Shown here one piece after another: positions 24,327 through 34,379 of a DNA stretch of 64,000 nt (the first letter of the stretch is position 1; each line of letters begins with the position of its first letter). Below the pieces are notes generated by a model, which saw only the letters and a list, made by a program, of their open reading frames with translations, ran no database searches and had not been told where the DNA came from. The stretch is from assembly GCA_946410085.1 (NCBI GenBank), contig CAMJZA010000010.1, positions 1 through 64,000 of the forward strand, written 5' to 3'. Made by a program: the position numbers and the translations under genes. This DNA comes from an uncultured Treponema sp. GTDB lineage: Bacteria; Spirochaetota; Spirochaetia; Treponematales; Treponemataceae.

Positions 24327-25160
24327 ATGAAAAAGGTGCTGTGTTTTTGTACGCTGTTTCTTGCCGCCGTCAGCCAGTTTTTTCCTTTCGGCTCTGAAAC
24401 CTTGGATACCTGCAACGAATTCGGCGGGATTACGGTGGAATATACGTTTATTCCCCTTGAGCCTCAGTACGAGGACTTTTGCAAAATGCAGGTCTTTTAT
24501 GATGATTCGGACAGCAGGCGGAAAGAGGTGTATTACCTTTCTGAAAAAAGGCAGGATGAAAAAGGCATCCTGAGTCAAACCAATGTTTACAACAACGGAA
24601 AGATAGAGGAATACAGGATTCAGCTTACCGAACATGAAGCAGCGAAAAAAGGTATCTCAATCCTGATTGAAAAGGTTGACGAGGATGATGCTGTCTACGC
24701 ATACGGTTATTCGGACGGGTATGTGACGGCGTATTCGTTCATAGACTCTTTTGTTTCCGACTATCCCCTGTATTCGCTCAATTATATTGAAAAACAAATG
24801 CTCCCCCCGGAGAAAGACAGCGGAAAGAAAGCGGTGTACCGGCTGAGTGCAAAATTCAAGAAGGCAAGGACGTTCGTGCGCTTTTCTCCGGAGGCTTCCG
24901 AAATGACAGGCGCAGACAGGGAGCTGGTCAGCAAATACACTCTGTTTCTGAATGATCCCGATAAGGCTGAGCTCTACAACAAGAAGTATCAGGTTGAATC
25001 AGGAGGCAAGGTGTATACCGTCTATGTGCAGGATTCTCTTGTCCCGTTTTTGACGCCCCCGCACCTGACAGAAGACGGTGCCTGCCTGCTGGCATACGGC
25101 ACGATCGGCTATAATGACAAGCTGTACCTCATCGCGACAGAATTTTCTGAAATCAGATGA
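24327..25160 (+). CDS. Secreted protein of unknown function
   Basis: A 277-residue protein with a signal peptide (MKKVLCFCTLFLAAVSQFFPFGS), so exported. Cys at positions 6 and 8 lie within the hydrophobic part and do not make a clear lipobox. The mature part is rich in Tyr, Asp and Lys with no motif I know. Its base composition is noticeably lower in GC than both neighbours, which hints at a different origin. ATG 24327 has GGAAGAAG upstream. A longer reading to 24225 lacks a signal peptide and is rejected. The alpha-2-macroglobulin gene follows after about 55 nt, so the two may be expressed together. Confidence 0.7.
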   Translation: MKKVLCFCTLFLAAVSQFFPFGSETLDTCNEFGGITVEYTFIPLEPQYEDFCKMQVFYDDSDSRRKEVYYLSEKRQDEKGILSQTNVYNNGKIEEYRIQLTEHEAAKKGISILIEKVDEDDAVYAYGYSDGYVTAYSFIDSFVSDYPLYSLNYIEKQMLPPEKDSGKKAVYRLSAKFKKARTFVRFSPEASEMTGADRELVSKYTLFLNDPDKAELYNKKYQVESGGKVYTVYVQDSLVPFLTPPHLTEDGACLLAYGTIGYNDKLYLIATEFSEIR

Positions 25161-25215
25161 TGCCCGGTACAGGGATATTGTGACGTAAATAAGGCAGAGT
25201 CGGAGGCCAGACAGC

Positions 25216-28200
25216 ATGTTTTTTTCGAGGGTTTCAAAGGTGGCGGCAGTTGCATTTCTTTCACTTGTGACACAGGCGGCGGTACTTCCAGTCGGGGCGC
25301 AAAGTTCCTCGGTTGAGTCTGCCGGGGGGCAGTCAGGCGGGGCGGGGGAGGGCTTCCGCGTCATCTCCATGACACCCGCGGGCGAACTTCCCTCGCAGGT
25401 GAAGTATCCTTCCATACAGCTGCAGTTCTCCGAGCCGGTTGTCGCGCTCAAGGCCCTGGGCACGCAGTCCTCGTCCTCGGAATACCTGACGATTGAACCC
25501 AAGCTGAACGGCGTGTTCCGCTGGAAGGGGACGAGCATCCTGAGCTTCGACAGCACGGACGAGGTCCTGCCACAGAAAGAGTATACGATAAAAGTCAGCC
25601 CCAAGACGAAGTCCGTCAAGGGCAATGCCATAACCGGCCAGCTGGAATACCGCTTCCACACCGAGGAGCTCAAGCTGACTGCCGTCCGCCCCGCATACGC
25701 GGAATACAAGGATGGCCGGTACGTCAACACGGCAAGCGTCCCCCTCGAGGCCTCCCGCGACATAGGCGTATCCTTCAACTTCCCCGTCAACTGCGCGGTC
25801 GTCAGGGACTACATCAGCGTGACGGATTCCAGCGGAGCGAGCCTGCCGTTCTCTGCCTCCCAGAACCTCAAGTCCAAGGATGAGCGGGCCTTCATCCGGT
25901 TGACGCTGGACGCCCAGCCCCCTGAGGACACGGACGTCATCGTGACGCTCAGGAAAGGGGCGATGGCAGACAGGGACTGCTACCCGACGTCCGCTGACCG
26001 GCAGAAGAAGTTCCATACCCTCGTCAAATTCCGCGTGACGGGCGTTGACTGGAGCCGGAGCAGCAGGAACGCGAATGATGACTTTCCGGTCTATATCTCA
26101 TTTTCCGCCCCGCTCACGGAGGGCAGCGAGGAGAAACTTGCAAAGAGCATCTCCACGTCGCTTGGCCGGGCTGTCACGAAGGACAATCTTTCCGTGTCGG
26201 GCAGTTGCCTGACGGTCTCCGGTCTGGGCGTGACGTACGGCGACACATACAGGATTCTCATTGCGAAGACGCTGACCGACATCTACGGCAGGCAGTTGGA
26301 CAAGGACTACAGCTACGACATCACGGTTCCGCAGCCTGAAAGCTACGCTCTCTTCCAGAACTCGGGCTTCAAGGCGCTGGAAGCGAACGCAAGCCCGACC
26401 ATCACATTCTATCACCAGAACATCAAGGCGGGCTCGTATTATAAGCTGGAAAGCCTGTCGGGAGCGGGATCAGGCTCTGGCAGAGCCGAAGGAACCGGAG
26501 CGGCCGCCAAGACCTTCGTGCTCGACCCCGCACGCATACCGCAGGACAAGAAGATTACGGAAGTCGTTGACCTGCGCCCCTTCCTGGAAGAGACGGGCGG
26601 CACATACCACGGGGCGGTCAAATTCACCGCCCGCATCGTCTACGAGTATGCTCCCTCGTGGCTCAAGGATTCCAAGCCGAGCCTTGAGACGATGGAGAAC
26701 GAGCAGATCCTGCAGGTGACCGACCTGGGCATTACGTCCCGCTACGCCTACGACAAGGCCGTCCTCCTCGTGACGAGCCTGAAGGACGGAAAGCCCGTCG
26801 CAGGGGCGGATGTCAGCGCGTATTTCATCCCCTACCCGGACTACGACAAGCAGGAGTTGATTCTTACCGGCAGCCACAAGGCGGTCGCAACGGCGGTGAC
26901 GAACAAGGACGGCATCGCCGAGTTCGACTTTTCGGCGGGCGGTGACAGGAGCCTGCTTGACAGGAACGACAATACCGGCCTCTACTTTGAGGCGCGGACG
27001 AAGGACGACCGCGTCATATATTCCCCCGGTTCATTCTACGGCATCGTCCGCTACCGGAGCGAGCCTGTCTACACGAAGGCCTTGATTGAGAATTCCGCCA
27101 GCCCCGATGAGCCTGAGGAGACCGGGGACAGCCACAAGCGGATGGTCGCCTACGGGTTCAGCGACAGGAGGCTCTACAAGCCGGGCGAGACCGTCTCCTT
27201 CACCCTGATTGACCGAAACCTCCTCCGCGACGGGCGCTATGAGACGCCGTCCGGGAATGAGGCGAAGTACACGATACAGCTGACCGACGGCGGCTGGCGG
27301 AATGCCAAGGTCTATTACTCCGGCGAGGGAACGCTGGACGGCGAGGGCATGATGAGCGCGGTGATGAAGCTTCCCGACGACATCGCCCCCGGAAGCTACA
27401 CGATAGCGTACAAGCGCAGGTGTGGCACGGGATCTGCCGCGAGCGAGCAGACCTATAATGAAAGCATAGACGTGCAGTTCTTCGAGAAGCTGAGATTCGA
27501 GGCTTCTACGGGGATTGCTGACCTGACCTACTTCCGGGGAGACACGCTTTCCGCCGACGTGCAGGCGAGCTACCTGGGAGGCGGCAGCATGGGCGGGGCG
27601 AGCACCCGCTCCTTCTGGTCAAGCGATGCAGGCTATTTCTCACCGAAGGGCGACGACTACAAGGGTATGAGCTTTACTCCGCTGGAGCATACGGTCTGGC
27701 ACAACTGGCACGGTGACGAGAACGGTAGTCTTGACGGGAACGGGAAGCTTTCTTCCAGCCACAGCACGAAGGACGACGGTTTTGACGGCTTTCCCCGCAC
27801 ATACACGATAGAGACGCAGATAAGTGACAGCGGGAACCAGGCGGTCAGGACGACCGCGAGCACGACCGTGCACCCCGCCCGCTATTACCTCGGAATCGGC
27901 AATGTGAAGAAAGGCGGGCGCGGCGCGACAGGCTTCCCCAAGAAGGGGGAGCAGGTCAGCTTTTCGTACACGGCGATAACCCCGCTTGAAAAGCTTCCGT
28001 CCGCGCGTGACCGGGGCAGGAACACGAAGATAAAGATGGAGCTCGTGCACGAGAGCTGGAAATCCGTGCAGGAGATGAGCGGTCGGGGCGTGGTGACGAC
28101 CCGCTGGGTGCGCGAGCTTGTGACCGAGGAGGAGAGGGAGCTTTCCTTCCCGTCATCTGCCAAGCCCGCGAGCTTCTCAGTCAAGCCAAAAGAGGGGGGC

Positions 28201-31200
28201 GTGTACAAGATCCGCCTTTCTGCGGTTGACGGCGACGGCAACAGCGTCGTCAGCGAGCGGAGCTTCTACGTCATCTCAAGTGACTGGTATTACCGGGGCA
28301 ACAACGGGGATGCGATAACGCTCAAGACCGACAAAGAGGAGTACAATGTCGGCGACACGGCGAGCATCCTGCTTGAGTCCCCGTTGGAGAAGGGAAAGTA
28401 CCTTGTCTGTGTGGAGCGCGAGAAGCTGATTTCCCACAAGGTCATCGACATTGACTCCCCCGTCTCGGAGATAAAGATTCCGATAGAAGAAAGCTACGTC
28501 CCCGTCGTATACGTCTCCCTCTCCTCCTTCAGCGAGAGCGGCGGCAAGACCGGGGCAGAGGCGCTGATCCATAGCGTCTTCGGCGTGACGAGCCTGAACG
28601 TCAGCACGAGGAGCCGTGCGATAGACGTGGAGATACGCGCCGACCAGAAGAGCTACGAGCCGGGCAGCAAGGTGACGCTGACCCTCCGTGCGACCAGGGA
28701 CGGCAAGCCCGTTCCGGATGCCCGCATCGCATTGCAGGCGGTGGACCGGGGAGTCATTGATCTGATAGATTACCACGTGGAGAACCCGCTAGACCGCTTC
28801 TATGCCCGCTGGCTCTTTAACGACGGGGCTTCCGGCGGCGACTCCCGCTCCCTCCTCGTCGCGCAGGAGGAGGCGACCATGGAGGCCGAGGAAGATATGG
28901 TCTATGCGACGAACGGCATGCGGATGTACAAGTCCGCCGCGACGGCCGACATGGCGGAGGCCGAGATGGAGCCGATGGCCGCCGATGCGGGTGGGGAAGC
29001 GGGCGGCATGAAAGTCCGCAAGAACTTCGCCTCGACCGCCTACTATAATCCGTCCATCGTGACCGATAAGAATGGCAAGGCGACCGTCAGCTTCACCCTG
29101 CCTGACAGCATCACCGCCTACCGGCTGACGGCGGCGGCGGTCAAGGCGGACTTGTTCGGCCTGGGCGAGGAGGAGATGAGCGTCGCGGAGCCTGTTTCCG
29201 CCCGTCCCGTCCTGCCCCGCGTCCTGCGCCTTGACGACAGGGGCGAGGTCGGCCTGACGGTTTCCAACCTCAAGTCCTCCGCATCCGAGGTGAACGTTAA
29301 GCTGGAAATCCTTGAGGGAACCGAGGCCGCGGGCGAGAAGCAGGATGCCTCTTCCGTGCAGAAGCTGCCCGGCAGGGCTTCGGTCAAGGGCAAGGACACC
29401 AAGAAGCTCAAGGTCGCGGCGAACACGACCAAGGCCTTGATGTTTGACATCACCGCCGAGAAGCAGGGCTGGGTGACGCTTGCGTTCACGCTGACTGGAA
29501 AGGACATCAACGAGAAGATGCTGCTTCCGCTCGAGATAGAGAAGCCCTATATCTTTGAGACCGTGACGACCGTCGGCTCGGTCGAAGGGTCGGAAGGCGT
29601 ACGGGAGCTGCTGGTCATTCCGGGAGACGCGGAGGACGGGCGCGGAAGCCTCTACGTGCAGCTTGACCCGACCCGGCTCGGCGTGCTGCGCGAGGCTATC
29701 GGCTATGTGTTCCACTATCCCTACGGATGCCTTGAGCAACGGTCGTCCGCGACGCTGCCGCTCGTCGCGTTCGGCGATTACATCAAGCTCTTCGGCCTTG
29801 AGAGCGAGGTCGCCTACCCCAAGGGTGTCGCGGAAAGTGAGATACGGAGCTGGGCGGGCAGCCAGCGGTCTGACGGCGGCTTCCCCTACTGGCCGGGCGG
29901 CAGCGAGAGCAGCAACTATGTTTCCATGCGGATTGCCGAGATCCTCGCGCTCGCCAAGGAGAACGGCATACCGGCCGGGGACATAAACCAGACGCGCCTT
30001 GCCGCTTACCTCATAAACAATGCGGACGAGAACCTACGGAAGTACCCGGGTCAGGCATGGTCGCTCTACACGGCGGCATACGCCTACTATGCGGCGGACA
30101 GAATCGGCGGAAAGGTTGACGCTGCCAGCCTGGACAAGATACTTGCCTCTGACGAGGTGGACGTGGAGACGCTCGCTCTCGTCGGCCTGACTTACATGAA
30201 CAGGGGGGATGCCGAGAAGGCGCGGACGATTGCCACGAAGCTCCGTTCCTTCACGCGGCTCACCGCGCGCGGCATAGACATCACGGGCAAGTACGAGGGG
30301 CACCGCTGGTGCTTCCTCAACGACACGTCCGAAAAATACGCGCTCTGCCTCCAGTTCTTCACCAGACTGGACCGCAGGGACGAGATAAACCAGCACCTCG
30401 TATACGAGCTCCTGAAGATGCAGCGGGCGGGCAACGGCTACTGGAAGTCCACCGCAGCGACGAGCCGCGTCCTCATCGCGCTGAACTCCTACATCAGGGA
30501 GAACAGGCTGGAGGGGCTGGACTTCACCGCACAGGCACTTCTGGGCGGAAAAGAGCTGCTTTCCGGCAGCTTCAAGGGCGTCACAGCGGAGGCCGTGGAA
30601 AGCGAGGTGCAGTTCAACAAGGAGCTCAAGAAGCTTGCCCGTGACAAGGAGCTGGAGCTTGACTTCACCAGGAGCGGAACGGGAACCCTCTATTATACCG
30701 CCTCCATGCGCTATGCTATTCCTGCGGGGAAGCAGACTGCGCGGGATGAGGGCATCTGCGTGTATACCGAGATATACGATGCGGAGACAGGCGAGAAGGT
30801 CATGGGCGACAAGCTCGTTTCGGGCCGCATGTACCGGGAGACGATATGCCTTTCTTCCACGATGGACCTTGAGTTCGTCGCCCTCCGCGCACCGGTTCCG
30901 GCGGGTGCTGAGATACTGAACTCAGCCTTCGTCACGACGATTTCCGCCCCGGAGCGGCAGCCGTCCGCGGAGGAGAAGGCATACCCCTGGTGGGGAGGCA
31001 GGAGCTACGGCCTTTCCTACAAGAAGATTTATGACGATGAGGTACAGTACTTCTGGAACTACATGCGGCGGGGCAGCCAGAACATTGAGTTCGTCTTCCG
31101 GGCGACCCGCACGGGCAGTTACGGCACTCCCGCCGCAACCGCCGAGTGCATGTACGAGGAGGAAATCTTCGGGCGGTCTGACGGCAAGGTCTGGAAGATC

Positions 31201-31206
31201 GAATAG
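25216..31206 (+). CDS. Bacterial alpha-2-macroglobulin family protein
   Basis: A 1996-residue exported protein. After a signal peptide (cleavage near residue 29) come serial MG-type beta domains, a long low-complexity acidic/Met-rich stretch at about residues 1215-1255, and the thioester motif YGCLEQ with Cys1505 and Gln1508. These proteins trap proteases in the periplasm by covalent thioester attack. Enteric relatives (YfhM type) are usually paired with the peptidoglycan enzyme PBP1C. Here the partner is instead an ATP-grasp gene only 2 nt downstream. No lipobox Cys is seen, so it is likely soluble or periplasmic. GGAGG precedes ATG 25216. Confidence 0.92.
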   Translation: MFFSRVSKVAAVAFLSLVTQAAVLPVGAQSSSVESAGGQSGGAGEGFRVISMTPAGELPSQVKYPSIQLQFSEPVVALKALGTQSSSSEYLTIEPKLNGVFRWKGTSILSFDSTDEVLPQKEYTIKVSPKTKSVKGNAITGQLEYRFHTEELKLTAVRPAYAEYKDGRYVNTASVPLEASRDIGVSFNFPVNCAVVRDYISVTDSSGASLPFSASQNLKSKDERAFIRLTLDAQPPEDTDVIVTLRKGAMADRDCYPTSADRQKKFHTLVKFRVTGVDWSRSSRNANDDFPVYISFSAPLTEGSEEKLAKSISTSLGRAVTKDNLSVSGSCLTVSGLGVTYGDTYRILIAKTLTDIYGRQLDKDYSYDITVPQPESYALFQNSGFKALEANASPTITFYHQNIKAGSYYKLESLSGAGSGSGRAEGTGAAAKTFVLDPARIPQDKKITEVVDLRPFLEETGGTYHGAVKFTARIVYEYAPSWLKDSKPSLETMENEQILQVTDLGITSRYAYDKAVLLVTSLKDGKPVAGADVSAYFIPYPDYDKQELILTGSHKAVATAVTNKDGIAEFDFSAGGDRSLLDRNDNTGLYFEARTKDDRVIYSPGSFYGIVRYRSEPVYTKALIENSASPDEPEETGDSHKRMVAYGFSDRRLYKPGETVSFTLIDRNLLRDGRYETPSGNEAKYTIQLTDGGWRNAKVYYSGEGTLDGEGMMSAVMKLPDDIAPGSYTIAYKRRCGTGSAASEQTYNESIDVQFFEKLRFEASTGIADLTYFRGDTLSADVQASYLGGGSMGGASTRSFWSSDAGYFSPKGDDYKGMSFTPLEHTVWHNWHGDENGSLDGNGKLSSSHSTKDDGFDGFPRTYTIETQISDSGNQAVRTTASTTVHPARYYLGIGNVKKGGRGATGFPKKGEQVSFSYTAITPLEKLPSARDRGRNTKIKMELVHESWKSVQEMSGRGVVTTRWVRELVTEEERELSFPSSAKPASFSVKPKEGGVYKIRLSAVDGDGNSVVSERSFYVISSDWYYRGNNGDAITLKTDKEEYNVGDTASILLESPLEKGKYLVCVEREKLISHKVIDIDSPVSEIKIPIEESYVPVVYVSLSSFSESGGKTGAEALIHSVFGVTSLNVSTRSRAIDVEIRADQKSYEPGSKVTLTLRATRDGKPVPDARIALQAVDRGVIDLIDYHVENPLDRFYARWLFNDGASGGDSRSLLVAQEEATMEAEEDMVYATNGMRMYKSAATADMAEAEMEPMAADAGGEAGGMKVRKNFASTAYYNPSIVTDKNGKATVSFTLPDSITAYRLTAAAVKADLFGLGEEEMSVAEPVSARPVLPRVLRLDDRGEVGLTVSNLKSSASEVNVKLEILEGTEAAGEKQDASSVQKLPGRASVKGKDTKKLKVAANTTKALMFDITAEKQGWVTLAFTLTGKDINEKMLLPLEIEKPYIFETVTTVGSVEGSEGVRELLVIPGDAEDGRGSLYVQLDPTRLGVLREAIGYVFHYPYGCLEQRSSATLPLVAFGDYIKLFGLESEVAYPKGVAESEIRSWAGSQRSDGGFPYWPGGSESSNYVSMRIAEILALAKENGIPAGDINQTRLAAYLINNADENLRKYPGQAWSLYTAAYAYYAADRIGGKVDAASLDKILASDEVDVETLALVGLTYMNRGDAEKARTIATKLRSFTRLTARGIDITGKYEGHRWCFLNDTSEKYALCLQFFTRLDRRDEINQHLVYELLKMQRAGNGYWKSTAATSRVLIALNSYIRENRLEGLDFTAQALLGGKELLSGSFKGVTAEAVESEVQFNKELKKLARDKELELDFTRSGTGTLYYTASMRYAIPAGKQTARDEGICVYTEIYDAETGEKVMGDKLVSGRMYRETICLSSTMDLEFVALRAPVPAGAEILNSAFVTTISAPERQPSAEEKAYPWWGGRSYGLSYKKIYDDEVQYFWNYMRRGSQNIEFVFRATRTGSYGTPAATAECMYEEEIFGRSDGKVWKIE

Positions 31207-31208
31207 AT

Positions 31209-32651
31209 ATGCGGATAGTCGTTTACAGCACGAACTCGAACCGCTTCGAGGCCGCCGACTATGAGATAACGAGCTTCCCGTCCCGCGCGCACGAGTGGGA
31301 GTCGGTCGCCTCGGCATACCCGGAGCACCGGTTCGTGCTTGCAACGCAGCTCCCCGGCACGTTTCTTCTGGACTTGTCCGGGGGCGGGCTCGGGGAAAAA
31401 GCTCCGTCCGTTGAGTACGCGGTCCTGAGGGGTAAGGCCCCGGCCGCGCTTGCGGACGAGATTGCTTTGCTCCGCCCCGACCTTGCGATCGCATACTCCT
31501 TTTGGGAACCGCCCTTCGACTGGATGGCCCTGCAGGACTCGATGATCGGTGAGCGGCTCAGGGAGAAGGGAATCCGCACGCTCTGCAATCCGTCCAGGAG
31601 CCAGCTCCTTTGTTTTGACAAGGCGGAAGCCTCCCGATTTTTTGCGGCGCGGGGCTTTGCTTGCGCGCGCTGCGTCCACGTCAAGCGGGAGCTTTACTGG
31701 TGCGAGCGGGGCAACAGCGCGATAGAGAGCAACGTCTACAAGGAATACATTTTCCGCGAGCTTGAACCCCTTCGTTACCCTGTCATCGTCAAGCCAGCCT
31801 ACGGGCTCAGCTCCTATTCCATGCTCAGGGCGGTCTCGCCCCGGCAGGTCGTCGCCTGCCTGAACTCCGGCAAGACCAAGACGGACAGCCTGGTGGAAGA
31901 ATACATCGACGGCATACAGGCGGGGGCGGAAATCTACGGGAGGAAAGGGGCGTATACGGTCCTTCCGCCCTTCCTCTTTTCGACGGACAAGTGGGGCATC
32001 ACCAGCCCCAAGCAGGGGATAAAGCTCGGGCCAGTACTGCCGGTGGCCTCGTGCGGGGACGGGGACGGCTCAGCTGGCGTAGGGCTCCGCCGGTCTCTCG
32101 GCGCACTTGAGCAAACCCTTACCCGCCTTGCAACGGAACTGGAACTGGACGGCGTTGCACAGGTTGACTTGGTTTTCTCTGATGGGAAGTGGTACATAAT
32201 CGAAGTGAACCCCCGCCTTTCCGGCCTGAGCGACACCAATGCTATCGCATTCGGGAAGTCCCCGATAGAGCGGCTGCTTGAGGCGGCACTGGGTGGTGGT
32301 GACGCGGGCTTTGGAGGCGACAATGCGGGCTGCGGGCTGCCTCTTTCCAGGTGCTCCCTTTGCGGTTTGCTTCCGCATCCCCGTCCTGTCTGCAACTTCA
32401 AGATTCCGATCATGACGCAGGAGGATTTGCGGAAAATCGCCTCTCTCCCATACATCCGCGCCGTCCGCCAGCTTGAGAACAAGGCCGCCCGGCAGAAGCG
32501 CGAGGTCGGCTACTCGGAAATCATCATAGAAAGCGAGGACGGATTCGCGAGCATCGTCCGGCACCTGGAGGAGCTGGAGAGCCTCTTCCCCGGCAGCATA
32601 GACGCGGACTTCCGGGCCAAGCTCACCGGGATGGCTGGATTGCTTGGGTAG
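31209..32651 (+). CDS. ATP-grasp ligase of unknown specificity
   Basis: A 480-residue cytosolic enzyme with the ATP-grasp fold: PVIVKPAYGLSSYSM, VEEYIDGIQAGAEI, and the metal site IIEVNPRLSGLSD (residues ~335-350) are all present. The N-terminal ~100 residues include a GKAPAAL-type surface loop and LAIAYSFWEPPFDW, resembling the D-alanine ligase/peptide ligase branch. Near residue 375 there is a small cysteine set (CGLPLSRCSLCG) that could bind a metal. It begins 2 nt after the alpha-2-macroglobulin stop, so it is coupled to it, but no functional link between these families is known to me. Confidence 0.75.
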   Translation: MRIVVYSTNSNRFEAADYEITSFPSRAHEWESVASAYPEHRFVLATQLPGTFLLDLSGGGLGEKAPSVEYAVLRGKAPAALADEIALLRPDLAIAYSFWEPPFDWMALQDSMIGERLREKGIRTLCNPSRSQLLCFDKAEASRFFAARGFACARCVHVKRELYWCERGNSAIESNVYKEYIFRELEPLRYPVIVKPAYGLSSYSMLRAVSPRQVVACLNSGKTKTDSLVEEYIDGIQAGAEIYGRKGAYTVLPPFLFSTDKWGITSPKQGIKLGPVLPVASCGDGDGSAGVGLRRSLGALEQTLTRLATELELDGVAQVDLVFSDGKWYIIEVNPRLSGLSDTNAIAFGKSPIERLLEAALGGGDAGFGGDNAGCGLPLSRCSLCGLLPHPRPVCNFKIPIMTQEDLRKIASLPYIRAVRQLENKAARQKREVGYSEIIIESEDGFASIVRHLEELESLFPGSIDADFRAKLTGMAGLLG

Positions 32652-32799
32652 GATATGTCCGGCTGTTTGTTTGCAGATTTGTTTGCTGAAATTTAGTATT
32701 TTCTGCTTCTTTGTTTGCAAAAATTGATGAGTTACTTGAAAAATCTTTGTATATTTTGTTTTTTTGTTTGTATAAATTGTGTAAAAACTGGAGAAATTG

Positions 32800-34248
32800 A
32801 TGAATACAGACGATTTAACAAATTTAGTTCGAGAGATACAAAGAACGAAGTGTGAACGGCAGGATCTTGAAGTCAAGAAGGCTGAGTCAGGAACTCCCAG
32901 GTGCTTGTACGATACATTTTCCAGTTTTGCGAACCAGCGTGGTGGCGGAATAATCGTTTTTGGAATTGATGAAAGTCAGGACTTTACTTTAACCGGCGTT
33001 CAAAATCCGCAGGATTTACAGAAAGATGTTACGAACCAGGCGTTGCAGATGGAGCCTGTCGTTCGGCCTGTTTTCACGATTGCCGAGGTTGACGGAAAAG
33101 TCATCGTCAGCGCGGAAATTGCCGAATGCGATGACTTTGACAAACCGTGCTATTATCGAGGTGTCGGCAAGATGAAAGGGGCCTATGTCCGTGTCGGCGA
33201 TGCCGACATTCCGATGACCGATTATGAGGTTTACAGTTACGAGGTTTTCAAGCGGAAGATTCAGGACGAGTTTCGTCTGGTTGAAAGGGCGGATCAGGAT
33301 TCATTTGACCAGGACCGGCTCGGCGAATACTTTTCCGCATTGCGGAGGGCAAAACCCCTCCTGTCTCATCAAAGTGAGGAAAAAATCCTTCAGTTGCAGG
33401 GAATCACCGAAAAGGGGATTCCGACTTTGGCGGGAATCATGCTGTTTGGTGAGTACCCGCAGGCTTATTTCCCTCAGCTTTCTGTGACAGCCGTTTTAGT
33501 TGATGGATATGAAATAGGGGACAGCCTTGCTGATACGGCGCGGTTCATTGACAACCAAAGGTTTGAGGGACCCATTCCTCGTATGCTTGAAGATTCCTTG
33601 GCTTTTGTCCGCAGAAATACAAAAACAGCGACCGTTATAAACGCAGACGGAAAACGTTCCGACAGGGACGAGTATCCGATGCTTGCCGTGCGTGAGATTA
33701 TCCTGAACGCCTTGATTCATCGGGATTACAGTCTGCACACGGAGAATTCGCCGGTTCGGATACTGATTTTCAAGAACAGGATGGAAGTTGAGAATCCCGG
33801 CGGCCTGTATGGACGTATGACGGTAGAGGAACTTGGAAAGACTGCCGGTGATACGAGGAATCCGTTTATCGCTGGGGCATTGGAAGTCCTTAAAATCACG
33901 GAGAACCGTTTTTCTGGAATTCCGACAATCAAAAGCGAGATGGAAAAAGCCGGGCTTCAAGGTCCGGTATTCTCAAGTTTGCGGGGAAGGTTCAAGGTTA
34001 CCCTTTACAACAGGGCTTCCGATTCCGGCAGTTTTCCGAATGAAGCTTCGGGAGGATCTTTCATGTCATTGCTTGATTTCTGCGCCGTTCCCCGGAGCCG
34101 GGAGGAAATCGCTGCCTTTGTGGGGGTAAAGACGGTTTTCTATGCCGTAGAGCATTACATAAAACCGCTTCTCCTTTCGGGAAAGCTTTGTATGACGATA
34201 CCGGAAAAGCCCAAAAGCAAGCTGCAGCGCTATGTGAGGAAGGGGTAG
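32800..34248 (+). CDS. AlbA-type DNA-binding/ATP-binding regulator
   Basis: A 482-residue protein of the Schlafen AlbA_2 plus HATPase_c_4 class. The N-terminal domain shows LEVKKAESGTP and FANQRGGGIIVFGIDE, and the middle shows the conserved ILNALIHRDYSLHTENSPVRI with VENPGGLYG. The C-terminus looks like a winged helix. Such proteins are thought to be transcriptional regulators, and some act in defence islands. Composition is lower in GC than the neighbours, and the 140 nt upstream is strongly AT-rich with a possible TTGTAT-18 bp-TATAAA promoter. ATG 32800 has GGAG; an in-frame TTG precedes it. Possible horizontal acquisition. Confidence 0.82.
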   Translation: MNTDDLTNLVREIQRTKCERQDLEVKKAESGTPRCLYDTFSSFANQRGGGIIVFGIDESQDFTLTGVQNPQDLQKDVTNQALQMEPVVRPVFTIAEVDGKVIVSAEIAECDDFDKPCYYRGVGKMKGAYVRVGDADIPMTDYEVYSYEVFKRKIQDEFRLVERADQDSFDQDRLGEYFSALRRAKPLLSHQSEEKILQLQGITEKGIPTLAGIMLFGEYPQAYFPQLSVTAVLVDGYEIGDSLADTARFIDNQRFEGPIPRMLEDSLAFVRRNTKTATVINADGKRSDRDEYPMLAVREIILNALIHRDYSLHTENSPVRILIFKNRMEVENPGGLYGRMTVEELGKTAGDTRNPFIAGALEVLKITENRFSGIPTIKSEMEKAGLQGPVFSSLRGRFKVTLYNRASDSGSFPNEASGGSFMSLLDFCAVPRSREEIAAFVGVKTVFYAVEHYIKPLLLSGKLCMTIPEKPKSKLQRYVRKG

Positions 34249-34321
34249 GGCTGTGAACGTGACCTGTCAAAACAGAGAAGTTGGGATGCCTCCATGTTCT
34301 CCGAGTTTATGGCTTTGAATT

Positions 34322-34341
34322 CCGCAGTTGAATAACTGCGG
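34322..34341. terminator. Inverted repeat between convergent genes
   Basis: CCGCAGTT/AACTGCGG with a GAAT loop lies between the stops of the AlbA-type gene and the TPP enzyme. It lacks a T-run on either exit side, so terminator function is uncertain. Confidence 0.4.
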
Positions 34342-34379
34342 GAAAATGTCAGGAGCCTATACTGTTCTACCAGGAAGTC

